From contig NZ_CP014945.1 in the NCBI RefSeq assembly GCF_001606025.1, positions 2,790,001 through 2,854,000 of the forward strand: DNA of 64,000 bases, given 5' to 3'. Positions 45,288-54,845 of this stretch are shown in pieces (the first letter of the stretch is position 1; every line of letters begins with the position of its first letter). The translations under genes were made by a program, and so were the position numbers. Origin of the DNA: Psychrobacter alimentarius (GTDB taxonomy: Bacteria > Pseudomonadota > Gammaproteobacteria > Pseudomonadales > Moraxellaceae). The notes below the pieces were generated by a model that was not told where the DNA came from, made no database searches, and saw nothing but the letters and a program-made list of their open reading frames with translations.

Positions 45288-46241
45288 TTAGGCACTGATT
45301 TTTTGCCACACATTCACTTGCGGGTGCGCAATGCGGCGCATATTTGAAGGACGCCAAAACAACGCCTCACCGGGAGCCAATATAATATATCCACCTAACA
45401 CACACTGCTCTGATAGCCTGGTTAAAATATCTCGCTGATCAAATTTACGAAAGTAGAGCAGCATATTTTGACAGATAATCACATGTTGAAGATGTGAGGT
45501 GGGTGGTTGTTGTTCAATAACATTGTGTAAAGCAAAATCTACATGCTGCTGTAAAACTGGTGCAACTTGCCACTGGGACTCGGTGTTTATTCTGATCGTA
45601 GCAGAATCAGTTGAATTTGGAGTATCAGTTGTAATTTTAGTACTCGATGGCCGAACAAACTGCTGGTATCGCTGTGGTATCAACAACTGCTGTCGACTGT
45701 CATACCGCCCCAATCTTGCTTTTGCAATTGCTTGCTGGCTGACGTCAGTACCCAAAATTGAGTAGTTCGTCAGCTGCTCCGATGCCAAGCTCATTGCAAG
45801 TGACCAAGCTTCTTGCCCACAAGCACACCCCACACTCCAAATTCGAAACAATTCGTTAGGAACTCTATCAATATGGGTATCAATAAGCAGTTGCTGCTGA
45901 TGCTCTAAAGCGCACTTTATAACAAACTCTATAGACGGCATATGGCGAAAAAAACGGCTTTCGTGAATCAATACTTTGTCCAATAAACGCTGACGTATTG
46001 CGCTATTATTTGGTACTTGATCCCAAAGCTTTGTAATGCTCAACCCATGCAATGACGCTGTATGGTTAATTGCATTGGTCAGCCACTGCAATTGGACATC
46101 TGGTAAAACAAAGCCAATCTCTTGTTCTATATATTTTTGCCACTGCTGCACATCAATATAGTCTTCTGACATTAAAGCTCTCGCCAATACGGATTTTGAT
46201 GTTTCAGGTAAACAGCTGTCTGGTCGAGTCAAATTATTCAC
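45288..46241 (-). CDS. pilK: CheR-type chemoreceptor methyltransferase PilK
   Basis: 317 aa. An N-terminal helical domain covers about 30-90. The SAM-binding region is WSVGCACGQEAWSLAMSLA (about 135-153), then ILGTDVSQQAIAKARLGRY; ICQNMLLYF near 262 is the family 'CRNVLIYF' block. PilK would methylate Glu residues of PilJ. It lies between pilJ and chpA, the standard order. A polar insert (about 200-220) separates two core strands. ATG 46241. Confidence 0.92.
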   Translation of the reverse strand: MNNLTRPDSCLPETSKSVLARALMSEDYIDVQQWQKYIEQEIGFVLPDVQLQWLTNAINHTASLHGLSITKLWDQVPNNSAIRQRLLDKVLIHESRFFRHMPSIEFVIKCALEHQQQLLIDTHIDRVPNELFRIWSVGCACGQEAWSLAMSLASEQLTNYSILGTDVSQQAIAKARLGRYDSRQQLLIPQRYQQFVRPSSTKITTDTPNSTDSATIRINTESQWQVAPVLQQHVDFALHNVIEQQPPTSHLQHVIICQNMLLYFRKFDQRDILTRLSEQCVLGGYIILAPGEALFWRPSNMRRIAHPQVNVWQKISA

Positions 46242-46354
46242 GTCACCTACTATGTTTGTAGCTGCACGTTATTCTTACTCGCACAGCTTGCTCATGAATA
46301 CATTAGTATGAAAAACACTTACCCTCTTATACATAATTAGGTAAAGACTTATTC

Positions 46355-47767
46355 TCAAACATTTTCTGAAAACATCTCTCTCTCGAGTAATTCAGTATCC
46401 AATAGCTCATCATCATTCGATACCTTAAAGCCTGTCACTGACTCTTGAAGTGCAGCAGCCATTTCACTTAACTCACCAATAGAACGTGCTGTTGCCATCG
46501 TACCAGATGAGGTTTGTGAAGTGATGTCTTGAATGATATTCATGGTTTGTGAAATGTGCCCAGCAGATTCGGCCTGTTGCATTGCTGCATTTGAGATGTT
46601 CTGAATCAAATCAGCTAGAGTATTAGAAACGCTCTGAACTTCTTCTAGTGCTTCACCAGCATCTTTTGCCAAACGCGCACCACGTACGACTTCGGACGTG
46701 GTTGACTCCATCGACATTACCGCTTCATTGGTATCAGCCTGAATCGTTTTTACCAGTGTTTCAATCTGCTTGGTAGCATTGGCAGAACGCTCAGCAAGAC
46801 GTTGAACTTCATCAGCAACAACGGCAAAGCCTCGACCTGCTTCACCAGCCATTGAGGCCTGAATAGCCGCGTTCAATGCCAAAACGTTGGTCTGATCAGC
46901 AATATCATTGATCAAGCCGACGATATCGCCAATTTCTTGTGAAGACTCACCAAGGCGTTTGATACGCTTAGACGTTTCTTGAATCTGATCTCGAATGACA
47001 TTCATACCTTCAATAGAGCGCTGTACAACCGCCGCGCCATTATGAGAGATAGCTACTGAACGCTGAGCAACAGTTGCAGATTCTGCCGCGTTATTTGAAA
47101 CTTGGTCAATCGACACTGTCATCTCATTGATAGCTGCTGATACACCTGCGATTTCTTGAGCTTGGTGTTCAGAAGCTTCAGCAAGTTCAACTGCATTCAT
47201 CTGTGTTTGCTCTGAAGATTGCGAGACGCGAACAGCCGTATTGTTGATAACCAATACCAACTGACGCAACTGGTCAATTGCGAAGTTAACAGAGTCAGCA
47301 ATCGCCCCTGTAAAATCCTCTGATACCGTTGCATTGACAGTCAAATCCCCTTCTGCCAAATCTCCCAACTCATCTAGTAAACGTAGAATAGCTATCTGGT
47401 TACGTTCGTTCTCTTCTTGAATTTGACGAGCACGCTCAGACTCTGCTTCTGCTTCTTGACGACGACGTAAGGTTTCTTTTTCGATGAGTAACCGCTCCGA
47501 GCCACCGCGTTGCTTAAGCAAATTATAAAGAGCAAATAAGGTTCCCAGCACCCCTACGACAAATATCGCCACAGGTAACACCACAGCTTGATTGAAATCT
47601 ACTAAATACTGACTCACTGACGACAGTGAATTGACCAGCCAGATCAGACAAGCCACACTTATTAGAACAAAAACGCCTAATAACACTCTCCACATACCAT
47701 TCGCATCTTTGCTATCTACTGCTGTTTTGGTCGTACCAGTTGCAGATTTATTTATAACATCACTCAT
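46355..47767 (-). CDS. pilJ: PilJ methyl-accepting protein lacking the large periplasmic domain
   Basis: 470 aa. Two membrane helices, about 27-47 and 60-84, enclose only a dozen residues. A HAMP-like region is at 128-180 ([15 protein letters not shown]), and the MCP signalling tip is near 315-345 ([19 protein letters not shown]), with [17 protein letters not shown] before it. P. aeruginosa PilJ is about 680 aa with two periplasmic PilJ-N repeats; those are missing here. The signalling part is intact and no frameshift is seen. Position between pilI and pilK supports the name. Input must come from another protein, the membrane or the cytosol. Confidence 0.9.
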   Translation of the reverse strand: MSDVINKSATGTTKTAVDSKDANGMWRVLLGVFVLISVACLIWLVNSLSSVSQYLVDFNQAVVLPVAIFVVGVLGTLFALYNLLKQRGGSERLLIEKETLRRRQEAEAESERARQIQEENERNQIAILRLLDELGDLAEGDLTVNATVSEDFTGAIADSVNFAIDQLRQLVLVINNTAVRVSQSSEQTQMNAVELAEASEHQAQEIAGVSAAINEMTVSIDQVSNNAAESATVAQRSVAISHNGAAVVQRSIEGMNVIRDQIQETSKRIKRLGESSQEIGDIVGLINDIADQTNVLALNAAIQASMAGEAGRGFAVVADEVQRLAERSANATKQIETLVKTIQADTNEAVMSMESTTSEVVRGARLAKDAGEALEEVQSVSNTLADLIQNISNAAMQQAESAGHISQTMNIIQDITSQTSSGTMATARSIGELSEMAAALQESVTGFKVSNDDELLDTELLEREMFSENV

Positions 47768-47941
47768 CGTACGTATTCCTTTCAGACAATTGTCAAAGTC
47801 TTATCGTGACTTTGACAATCTTACTGTTATAAAAGAAACAGTGATCAACAAAGTCTGTATGAATGCTGACATCCAAGCGTATCATGTCATTCGCCATTAT
47901 TTTGTCATCAATATAATAGCCAATTAGGCTATCATCGACGG

Positions 47942-48472
47942 CTATATTGCAGCATCAGCATACTGCGGATCTTGCGCGAGCAGACTTGGCATAAAGACAT
48001 ACCAGTCCTGCTCATTTTTAAAAAATTTGCCATGATTATAAGGAGCAAAGGGCGAACTTGATTCAATGGCTTCTGCGCGGTATTGATCCTGAGTAAACTG
48101 CTCAATACCAATAACCTGATCTACCAATAGCCCTGAGAAAAAATCACCATGATCTATAACCATCACTTTACGCTGGCTCATTTGTGCTAAGCGGCTCGGC
48201 ACTTGTAAAAACTGAGACAAATCTGTTATGGGTAACAAACGACCACGGATATTGGCGATACCCAGCATCCAAGGCTTGACTAAAGGCAAGCTTGTATACT
48301 CTGGCATGGCCAAAACTTCTGAGACTTGACCCATTGGCGCGACCAAACGCTGCCCGCCAATCTCAAAGACCACACCTTGCCAGTCATACTCTTGTCCACC
48401 GCGACGGCCACTTTTGCGAGCACGTGCCAGATCGGCTAGACGCAGAAGCTCAATGAATCCTTTGGAAGCCAC
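47942..48472 (-). CDS. pilI: CheW-like adaptor PilI
   Basis: 176 aa with a CheW domain over about 28-165 (GVVFEIGGQRLVAPMGQVSE; LGIANIRGRLLPITDLSQFL; FSGLLVDQVIGIEQF). It links PilJ to ChpA. Start ATG 48472, 3 bp after the pilH stop. A 174-bp gap separates it from pilJ. Confidence 0.93.
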   Translation of the reverse strand: MASKGFIELLRLADLARARKSGRRGGQEYDWQGVVFEIGGQRLVAPMGQVSEVLAMPEYTSLPLVKPWMLGIANIRGRLLPITDLSQFLQVPSRLAQMSQRKVMVIDHGDFFSGLLVDQVIGIEQFTQDQYRAEAIESSSPFAPYNHGKFFKNEQDWYVFMPSLLAQDPQYADAAI

Positions 48473-48475
48473 AAG

Positions 48476-48838
48476 CTACCCCATTACTTTATGAATGATA
48501 TTCACCAAACCATTCTCATCAATTGGTTTCGCCATGTACTCTTTAGCACCCTGACGCTTACCCCAAACCCTATCGGTCTCTTGGTTTTTAGTACTAATCA
48601 TAATCACAGGAATATGAGCGGTGGTTTTACCACGAGTTATTTTTCGAGTTGCCTGAAAGCCATTCATCTCAGGCATGACCACATCCATTAAGATAACATC
48701 TGGTAAATGTTCCGCCGCCATTTGACAGCCCTGCTCGCCATTTATCGCTTCTAATACTTTAAAATTATGTCTGGCAAGCATGTCGCGGAATTTTGCCATT
48801 TCAGATGGTGAGTCATCAATGACTAAGACAGTAGTCAT
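48476..48838 (-). CDS. pilH: CheY-like response regulator PilH
   Basis: 120 aa from ATG 48838 (AAGGAAA upstream); a longer frame to 48922 lacks a ribosome site. A single receiver domain: VLVIDDSPSE acidic pair, phospho-Asp in VILMDVVMPEMNG (about residue 52), Thr/Ser in VIMISTKNQ and Lys in YMAKPIDE. As in P. aeruginosa PilH it would affect pilus retraction and drain phosphate from ChpA. pilG lies 251 bp upstream. Confidence 0.93.
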   Translation of the reverse strand: MTTVLVIDDSPSEMAKFRDMLARHNFKVLEAINGEQGCQMAAEHLPDVILMDVVMPEMNGFQATRKITRGKTTAHIPVIMISTKNQETDRVWGKRQGAKEYMAKPIDENGLVNIIHKVMG

Positions 48839-49089
48839 GGGAATTTCCTTTGTTTTCAAAGATATCCTTTGGGATATATTAATAGATTTATTGAGACAAG
48901 CTGCATAGAAATAACAGGCCAAAAATGAATGGCGACGTAATTTTTTTACAGTTGCGACTAAATACTAAGCAATCATGAGTCAGGTTAAGTACTACCAAAT
49001 ACTTGACCCTACAACCTTATCAATATCAATAGGTATCTACATACCTATCTGCAAATATCCAGTCGAACCAGTACTTGCAGGTATTCAAA

Positions 49090-49470
49090 CTAGCGGTACT
49101 GGTTAATTGCCTCAAACAACTCATCTTTACTAAATGGCTTGGTCAAATACTCATCAGATCCAACAATACGGCCTCTTGCTTTGTCAAACAAACCATCTTT
49201 AGACGACAACATAATGACTGGTTTGTTGGCATAATCTGGATTGTTCTTTATTAATGCACATGTTTGATAGCCATCTAAACGCGGCATCATGATGTCGACA
49301 AAAATAATATCTGGATTGTTATCAACGATTTTCGCTAAAGCATCAAAACCATCAATTGCGGTCACTACTTCACAACCTGCTTTTTGTAACAAGGTTTCTG
49401 CGGTACGGCGAATGGTTTTTGAATCATCAATCACCATTACTTTTAAGCCATCAAAATTATTTTCCATCAT
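49090..49470 (-). CDS. pilG: CheY-like response regulator PilG
   Basis: 126 aa. Receiver domain with VMVIDDSKTIRRTAETLLQK, phospho-Asp in IIFVDIMMPRLDGYQ, VIMLSSKDGLFDKARGRIVG and the KPF block. This SK-x-IR opening and KARGRIVGSDEYLTKPF ending are PilG hallmarks. PilG favours pilus extension and adenylate cyclase activity in Pseudomonas. First gene of the cluster; ATG 49470 or 49467. Confidence 0.94.
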   Translation of the reverse strand: MMENNFDGLKVMVIDDSKTIRRTAETLLQKAGCEVVTAIDGFDALAKIVDNNPDIIFVDIMMPRLDGYQTCALIKNNPDYANKPVIMLSSKDGLFDKARGRIVGSDEYLTKPFSKDELFEAINQYR

Positions 49471-50144
49471 ATTGTCCTATAAACGACTGTTTATTCTTAA
49501 TGCTATCTATCAATACAAAATTTTAACGGTTATTTCCATCTGCCCTACTACTTATTATTAGACAACGATGGACAGCTAAATTTGCATTACCATGAGTTAC
49601 GACAGCTAACTTACCTTCTGTCAGTATCTGCCTCTCAAATACGGCTTCAACATAGGTTACTATACGCACTTTTCTCTCAAGAATCTTACTAAATTAAAGC
49701 AGATTATCCGCTTATTAAATGAGTAATAACGCTTCAATTGATGCCTCTAAATGCCGTATTTTTTTCAGATCTATTAACGCATTTTGTATTCAGCCACTAT
49801 CATTTCTTGCTATCACTTTTGTCAAAGATTGCAAGCCTACATCAGAAAAGTGACAACTCTATGATATTTTTGCATTATATAGAAACGAAAAATACATTGC
49901 TGGATAATTTTATTTTGTAATACAAATGTATCGTAATATTTCATTAAGCTTGTTTTAGCACAGTTATTAATTTTTTTCCAGATATTAACGATCCAATATT
50001 CGTACTGTTCAGTAATAAAAGCAGTAGAACTTATCTATCAGCGTAATTATTTTGATTGCGCCACGGTGTTGAAAGCGCTATCTTCGTAAGCGGCATAAGG
50101 GTTTGGCAGTCGTTTTCCCTCATTGCCATTTACTATATAATACA
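49471..50144. other. Divergent spacer between pilG and the membrane-fusion-like gene
   Basis: 674 bp without a supported gene. It should hold the pil-chp promoter. An inverted repeat TCACTTTT / AAAAGTGA is at 49813-49820 and 49846-49853. A 60-codon frame at 49738-49920 is AT-biased, has no ribosome site and is not called. Confidence 0.5.
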
Positions 50145-51419
50145 ATGACGACTACGATGGTGACTGCGATGACAGCTTCTCAAATTTTAAAGACCAGCAC
50201 CTACTTTATCAGTGCTTTGATACTAGCTGCCTGTCAGCCCTCTGCACCTACCGACGAATCTGTGATGGTCGATGATAGTAGTACTGTAGATACACCTCTT
50301 GTTATTACCGATGATAGCGTCACCATGGCTCCAGACCATATATTAAGTATAAAACCATCACGTTATCAGCCTAGTATTGGACTACAAGGCAATCTTGAAC
50401 CTGTCAAGCAAGTCAAGCTCATGACTGCACACCCAGTAACTATCGAAGAGGTATTGGTCACCGAAGGTCAGCTGGTAGAAAAAGATATGCCATTGCTCAT
50501 CGTTCGACGTGTACGTTCAGACAACAGCGAAGCAAATTCACCCGATACTATAGAAAGCAATACTTCAACACCAGCGAAACGCACTCAGGAGCAAGAGCTT
50601 ACAAGCGAGTCCAGTGGTACAAAACCACCAGAGAATCACGATAAATCTCAATCGGTCAAATCTATAATGGCTGAAGACAAAATATCTGATCTACAAGAAG
50701 AAGACTCTTCACGATCTTCATCCACTAACGATGACAATGTCTCTGTTAAAGATGACGTAACCGATAGTGCCGATCAAGAAACGCATTCAAAATCACCGTA
50801 TAACTTGGTCACGATACGTGCGAGTTTTGCAGGGCGCGTAGAAGGGTTACAGGTCAAAGCAGAAGATCAGCTCGCAGCTCGTACGCCTCTTTTACAGCTG
50901 AATGATGAGACGCAGTTGTACTTTGTCTCATCATTACCCATTCAGGCAAAGCCTCAGCTTTCGATTGGTCAGACTGTCAACTTTTCAGTGAATGGACAAT
51001 CAGACAATTTTACCGGTCAAATCAGCAAGCTGACCACAACGAGTCAACCAAAAAAGCTTTTAGTACATGTGGATGTGATTGAAAACAAAGCCAGTCGTGC
51101 CACATTATTACCAAACATGAAAGTCATAGGACGTGTGGACTATGGTCAAATAGATGTGGGTACAATTGTACCCAAGCGTGCGCTTCACGATGTTGACTTG
51201 ACAGAATTACAAAAGCCACCATACAAGCCACTAAGACCTTTGACGGCCAATGTATGGATTATTGGACAAGATCAGCGCTTGATGCGTCGGCCTATTGAGG
51301 TAGTAGAATATAATCCTACAACAAAACAATATTTAATTGCAGGCATTAGTAATGACAGTCTGATTTGTTTGGCAGACTTACCTATTGATTCTAATGGTAA
51401 AAAAGTCATCGTTTCCTAA
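50145..51419 (+). CDS. Membrane-fusion (HlyD/RND adaptor)-like lipoprotein with acidic insert
   Basis: 424 aa from ATG 50145; the exact start is uncertain because no ribosome site is clear. Lipobox near LILAAC (Cys30). The two halves of a lipoyl-like domain are at about 82-122 (VTIEEVLVTEGQLVEKDMPL) and about 217-255 (IRASFAGRVEGLQVKAEDQL), followed by beta-barrel and membrane-proximal segments. Where the coiled-coil hairpin normally lies there are about 95 residues rich in Ser, Asp, Glu and Thr. No transporter gene is adjacent; a two-component system follows in the same direction. It may serve a pump encoded elsewhere or a different envelope role. Confidence 0.78.
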   Translation: MTTTMVTAMTASQILKTSTYFISALILAACQPSAPTDESVMVDDSSTVDTPLVITDDSVTMAPDHILSIKPSRYQPSIGLQGNLEPVKQVKLMTAHPVTIEEVLVTEGQLVEKDMPLLIVRRVRSDNSEANSPDTIESNTSTPAKRTQEQELTSESSGTKPPENHDKSQSVKSIMAEDKISDLQEEDSSRSSSTNDDNVSVKDDVTDSADQETHSKSPYNLVTIRASFAGRVEGLQVKAEDQLAARTPLLQLNDETQLYFVSSLPIQAKPQLSIGQTVNFSVNGQSDNFTGQISKLTTTSQPKKLLVHVDVIENKASRATLLPNMKVIGRVDYGQIDVGTIVPKRALHDVDLTELQKPPYKPLRPLTANVWIIGQDQRLMRRPIEVVEYNPTTKQYLIAGISNDSLICLADLPIDSNGKKVIVS

Positions 51420-51717
51420 TTAACAGCACCGACAGTTACATTACACAGAAACATTAACAAACCCGCTCTTGTTTTGTAACAGCCTAATTAGGCAATATAA
51501 CGGTATTATATATGTCATTAACCGAGTATTTAGATTTTATATTTTGTCTATCTTGATGCTTATTTAAGGTTTTGATACCTATCAGATGACTTAACCTATT
51601 AAATGTTTTGAAGTCTCACAATTGATTGGTTAAAGCTATCTATATATGAAATATTTGATATATAAAGCATTTAGATGTATTACACTTTTGGTAACTATAA
51701 CAACTAGAGGATAACCC
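51420..51717. other. Spacer before the two-component system
   Basis: 298 bp, AT-rich; it should hold the regulator promoter. CCTAATTAGG (51485-51494) is a perfect 10-bp palindrome. No gene. Confidence 0.4.
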
Positions 51718-52440
51718 ATGAGCAAGCAAATTTTATTGATTGAAGACGATCCTGATTTGGCTGAGCTAATCAGCGACTATCTCACCATGAATTATTACGA
51801 TGTCCATCATGCAGGACTTGGTCAGGAAGGACTTGACTTATTAGATGCCAAAGAACGTGAAATTGATTTGGTTGTACTCGATCTAATGCTGCCTGATATG
51901 GACGGTATGCAAGTGTGTCAAAAGATTCGCGGTAACAAAAACAACATGACCAATAAAGTGCCAATCATCATGTTGACAGCGAAAGGTGATACCACAGATC
52001 GCGTTTTAGGTCTTGAGATGGGTGCTGATGATTATATCGCTAAGCCATTTGAGCCACGTGAACTATTGGCACGTATTCGTGCGGTTATTCGTCGGCACGA
52101 ACAGCCCAATCAAGCAGACAGCCAATCAGATAGCTTAACGTTTGGTCGTTTGAGTGTATTCCCTGATAGCCATGAAGTCACCATCGATGATGAGCCTGTT
52201 CGTCTGACGACGCATCAGTTTCAATTATTGCATTACTTTGCCACGCATTCTGGTAAAGTACTGAATCGCGAGCAACTTTGGCAAGCCATGCCAAACGACG
52301 ACAGCTCAGACAATATTGATCGTGCCATTGACGTACATATTTCGCGCTTACGTGCTTTGATTGAAGACAATCCACGTCAGCCAAAACGAATCATTACCGT
52401 ACGCGGCGTTGGTTATCAATTTGCAACAGATCAGGTATAA
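51718..52440 (+). CDS. OmpR/PhoB-family response regulator
   Basis: 240 aa. Receiver domain (1-125): LLIEDDPDLAE acidic pair, phospho-Asp in LVVLDLMLPDMDG (near 59), Thr in IIMLTAKGD and KPFEPREL. The winged-helix effector covers about 140-238 (LTTHQFQLLHYFATHSGKVL; DVHISRLRALIEDNP; VRGVGYQF). The ATG follows AGAGGATA. It is paired with the kinase 24 bp downstream. It is near the RstA/CpxR/BaeR branch; target genes are unknown but may include the lipoprotein gene upstream. Confidence 0.94.
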   Translation: MSKQILLIEDDPDLAELISDYLTMNYYDVHHAGLGQEGLDLLDAKEREIDLVVLDLMLPDMDGMQVCQKIRGNKNNMTNKVPIIMLTAKGDTTDRVLGLEMGADDYIAKPFEPRELLARIRAVIRRHEQPNQADSQSDSLTFGRLSVFPDSHEVTIDDEPVRLTTHQFQLLHYFATHSGKVLNREQLWQAMPNDDSSDNIDRAIDVHISRLRALIEDNPRQPKRIITVRGVGYQFATDQV

Positions 52441-52464
52441 GCATCTGATAAAAGAGATGGTTTA

Positions 52465-54588
52465 ATGCAGCAGTTGGGATTTCGTTCCGTATTTGCCAAG
52501 CTATTTGCCAGTGTCATGCTGGCTCTTATCTTGTTTGCCGTTGCTATGGTGTTATTGACACAACTTGTCCATGACAAAGATGCAGGTATTCGCTCCGAAG
52601 TCCTAGCCACGCAAATTTTGGGTCAAATCGATCCGTTTTTGCATGAGCTGAATATCTCTGTTAGCAAAGACAACAGGTTACAGTCACGCTTTATGTTGGC
52701 TGTGGTCAAAAAAAGCTTTGATATTTTTGATGAGTCATTGCAAGCAAAGATGGGCTTGTATGACAGTGAAGGTCGTTTGTTGATGCAAACCGACAACAGT
52801 GACCTACCACTTGAATTGCCAGCACCACCTTCTTTATTGTCCCGTGTGTTTCCTTCGTTTGCAGATACCTCCCCTACCAAGCAAGCTCAAGTATATAGCA
52901 GCACTGGTTATACGCTTCTGTATGAATCACGTTTACCACCCAAAAAACCTGTACTTTCTGCTGCCCTAAATTTATTTACGGGTACGCTGCTCTTGCTCAT
53001 CATTATGGCAGGCGTCCTGTGGGTGATTGCACGTACCATTACTTGGCGTATCAATCAGATGAGTCAGCAGATGGCACAATTGGGTGATGGTGATTTTACC
53101 GTGCGGGTAAACGCGCAAGGTAATGATGAGATTGCTTCACTAGCACGTGGTTTCAACCAAGCCGCTCAAAAGATTGAACATCTTATCGATGCCAATAATT
53201 TACTATTGGCGCACGCTTCGCATGAATTGCGTACGCCCATCACTCGTATCCGTTTGCAGATAGAGATGATGGATATGCTGACGGATCCATTACCCGTCGA
53301 TATCAAAGCAAAGTTTGATAAACGCGCTCAAGCAATTAATCGGGATTTATCAGGGCTTAATGATTTGGTAGAAAGCATTTTGCTGGTTAGCCGCTTAGAT
53401 GCTGGTCATGCTTTGCAACAAGTGGAGCGCTTGGATTTGTATGACCTTATGAACCAAGAGCGTCAACATTATCCTGAAGCCACTTTGATTGGTGAGCACA
53501 TTATGATCGATGGTCAACCATCGATGCTGACTCACTTAATTCGTAACTTATTGACCAATGCCATGCTTCATGGCAAACCACCAGTCACAGTATTGCTGTA
53601 TGGCGTTCAGAGCGTCGATCAAGCGGATGTTATTCCTGACTATCTATTACAAACCGTGCTTTGCAGCAGCTTTGTGGATTATAACAGTTCTGATTTTGAT
53701 ACTTATGAACAACCCAATCATACCGATGAGTCTGCAGAACAAAATGACGCGTCTAGCCCGACTGAGAAAATGAAGGCTGAAACAGCAGAGGCGATGTTAC
53801 CGGCGCCACTTCTCTATAGAAATGGTGAAAGTCTTGTGTTAGAAGAGGATGGCAATACTGATGTGAATGTAGACAACAGCGCTGACAATCTTGACGCCAG
53901 TACCGTTTCAGCGGATGCTACTACTAAAGGCACTGCATCTGATGTAGAGTTATCTAAAACTTTAGTGAAAAATTCACTCAAATCCAATAGTACGTCGTCA
54001 CTGATTGCAGACTATCATAGCTTCACCAACGATTTGACGGGTAAAATTAAGAAGGTCATGTGGAGAGCTGTTCCTGAGGAAAAAATATCTTCTCAAAACA
54101 ACCATATGTCAACTATCACAAATGGTGAAATGATTACTACATCTAAAAATGGTACTGTCAGAAGTAACGATAAAATGCAAAACATTGATACTACGCCCAA
54201 ATCGAACAAACCAGTCGCTGATTCAGCAGTGACTAAAAATGAGACTAGGAATGGCGAAGAAGCGTCTAGCGCACCGCGTAAAGAAGGCTTATTTTCTAAA
54301 CATTTGAAAAAATCCAAAGCTGAACCAGAACGTCCGTTACCTAAGTATGCCGTGCTGGCTGTTATTGATGAAGGCACAGGCATTCCTGAGGATAAACGTG
54401 AAGAAGTGTTCAGTCCGTTTGTACGGTTGCAGCAAAAAAACAAAGGCTCAGGCTTAGGCTTATCATTGGTTTCACAAATTGTGACCGCCCATCAAGGTCG
54501 CATTCTTACCGATACGGTTAATGGTCATACTAGATTTTTGGTTATCATACCTGTCAAACACGACCCTCATTATCATCAGCACAACTAA
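52465..54588 (+). CDS. Sensor histidine kinase with a ~220-residue insert in the ATPase domain
   Basis: 707 aa, long for this class (usually 430-480). Membrane helices at about 12-33 and 170-191 with a periplasmic sensor between, then a HAMP domain. The phospho-His is in LAHASHELRTPITR (near 252). The N box is HLIRNLLTNAMLHG (near 365). The G box (VIDEGTGIP, near 632) and GSGLGLSLV follow only after about 220 low-complexity residues rich in Ser, Thr, Asn, Asp and Lys (about 400-620), which interrupt the ATP-binding fold between strands. All catalytic boxes remain. The insert has no stop or frameshift, so it is a true expansion. Confidence 0.92.
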   Translation: MQQLGFRSVFAKLFASVMLALILFAVAMVLLTQLVHDKDAGIRSEVLATQILGQIDPFLHELNISVSKDNRLQSRFMLAVVKKSFDIFDESLQAKMGLYDSEGRLLMQTDNSDLPLELPAPPSLLSRVFPSFADTSPTKQAQVYSSTGYTLLYESRLPPKKPVLSAALNLFTGTLLLLIIMAGVLWVIARTITWRINQMSQQMAQLGDGDFTVRVNAQGNDEIASLARGFNQAAQKIEHLIDANNLLLAHASHELRTPITRIRLQIEMMDMLTDPLPVDIKAKFDKRAQAINRDLSGLNDLVESILLVSRLDAGHALQQVERLDLYDLMNQERQHYPEATLIGEHIMIDGQPSMLTHLIRNLLTNAMLHGKPPVTVLLYGVQSVDQADVIPDYLLQTVLCSSFVDYNSSDFDTYEQPNHTDESAEQNDASSPTEKMKAETAEAMLPAPLLYRNGESLVLEEDGNTDVNVDNSADNLDASTVSADATTKGTASDVELSKTLVKNSLKSNSTSSLIADYHSFTNDLTGKIKKVMWRAVPEEKISSQNNHMSTITNGEMITTSKNGTVRSNDKMQNIDTTPKSNKPVADSAVTKNETRNGEEASSAPRKEGLFSKHLKKSKAEPERPLPKYAVLAVIDEGTGIPEDKREEVFSPFVRLQQKNKGSGLGLSLVSQIVTAHQGRILTDTVNGHTRFLVIIPVKHDPHYHQHN

Positions 54589-54845
54589 CGGATGGCGTTA
54601 TCGAATCTATGATTCTTTAACGCTATCATCGTCACTTACCTTCTCCAAAACACCCCTCACTAATAGCGATTAGTCATAAGCCAGTCACGGATGTGCATAT
54701 CCAAAACACCGAATAATATGCTATATTAACGCCCCTTATTATAGGGTTATTGACGATTGTTATTGAATTGGCTTCTTTACGTTGTTAAGGAGGCATGGCA
54801 ATACGTTCATGACTATTAAAAAAATTATTGAATTTTGAGCCCTCC

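Noticed and set aside
49738..49920. 60-codon frame between pilG and the adaptor-like gene
   Set aside because: No ribosome site and Phe/Leu/His-rich AT-driven composition.
54720..54845. Possible SAM riboswitch or MetJ box before metN
   Set aside because: No recognisable SAM-riboswitch helices and no repeated AGACGTCT-like boxes were seen.
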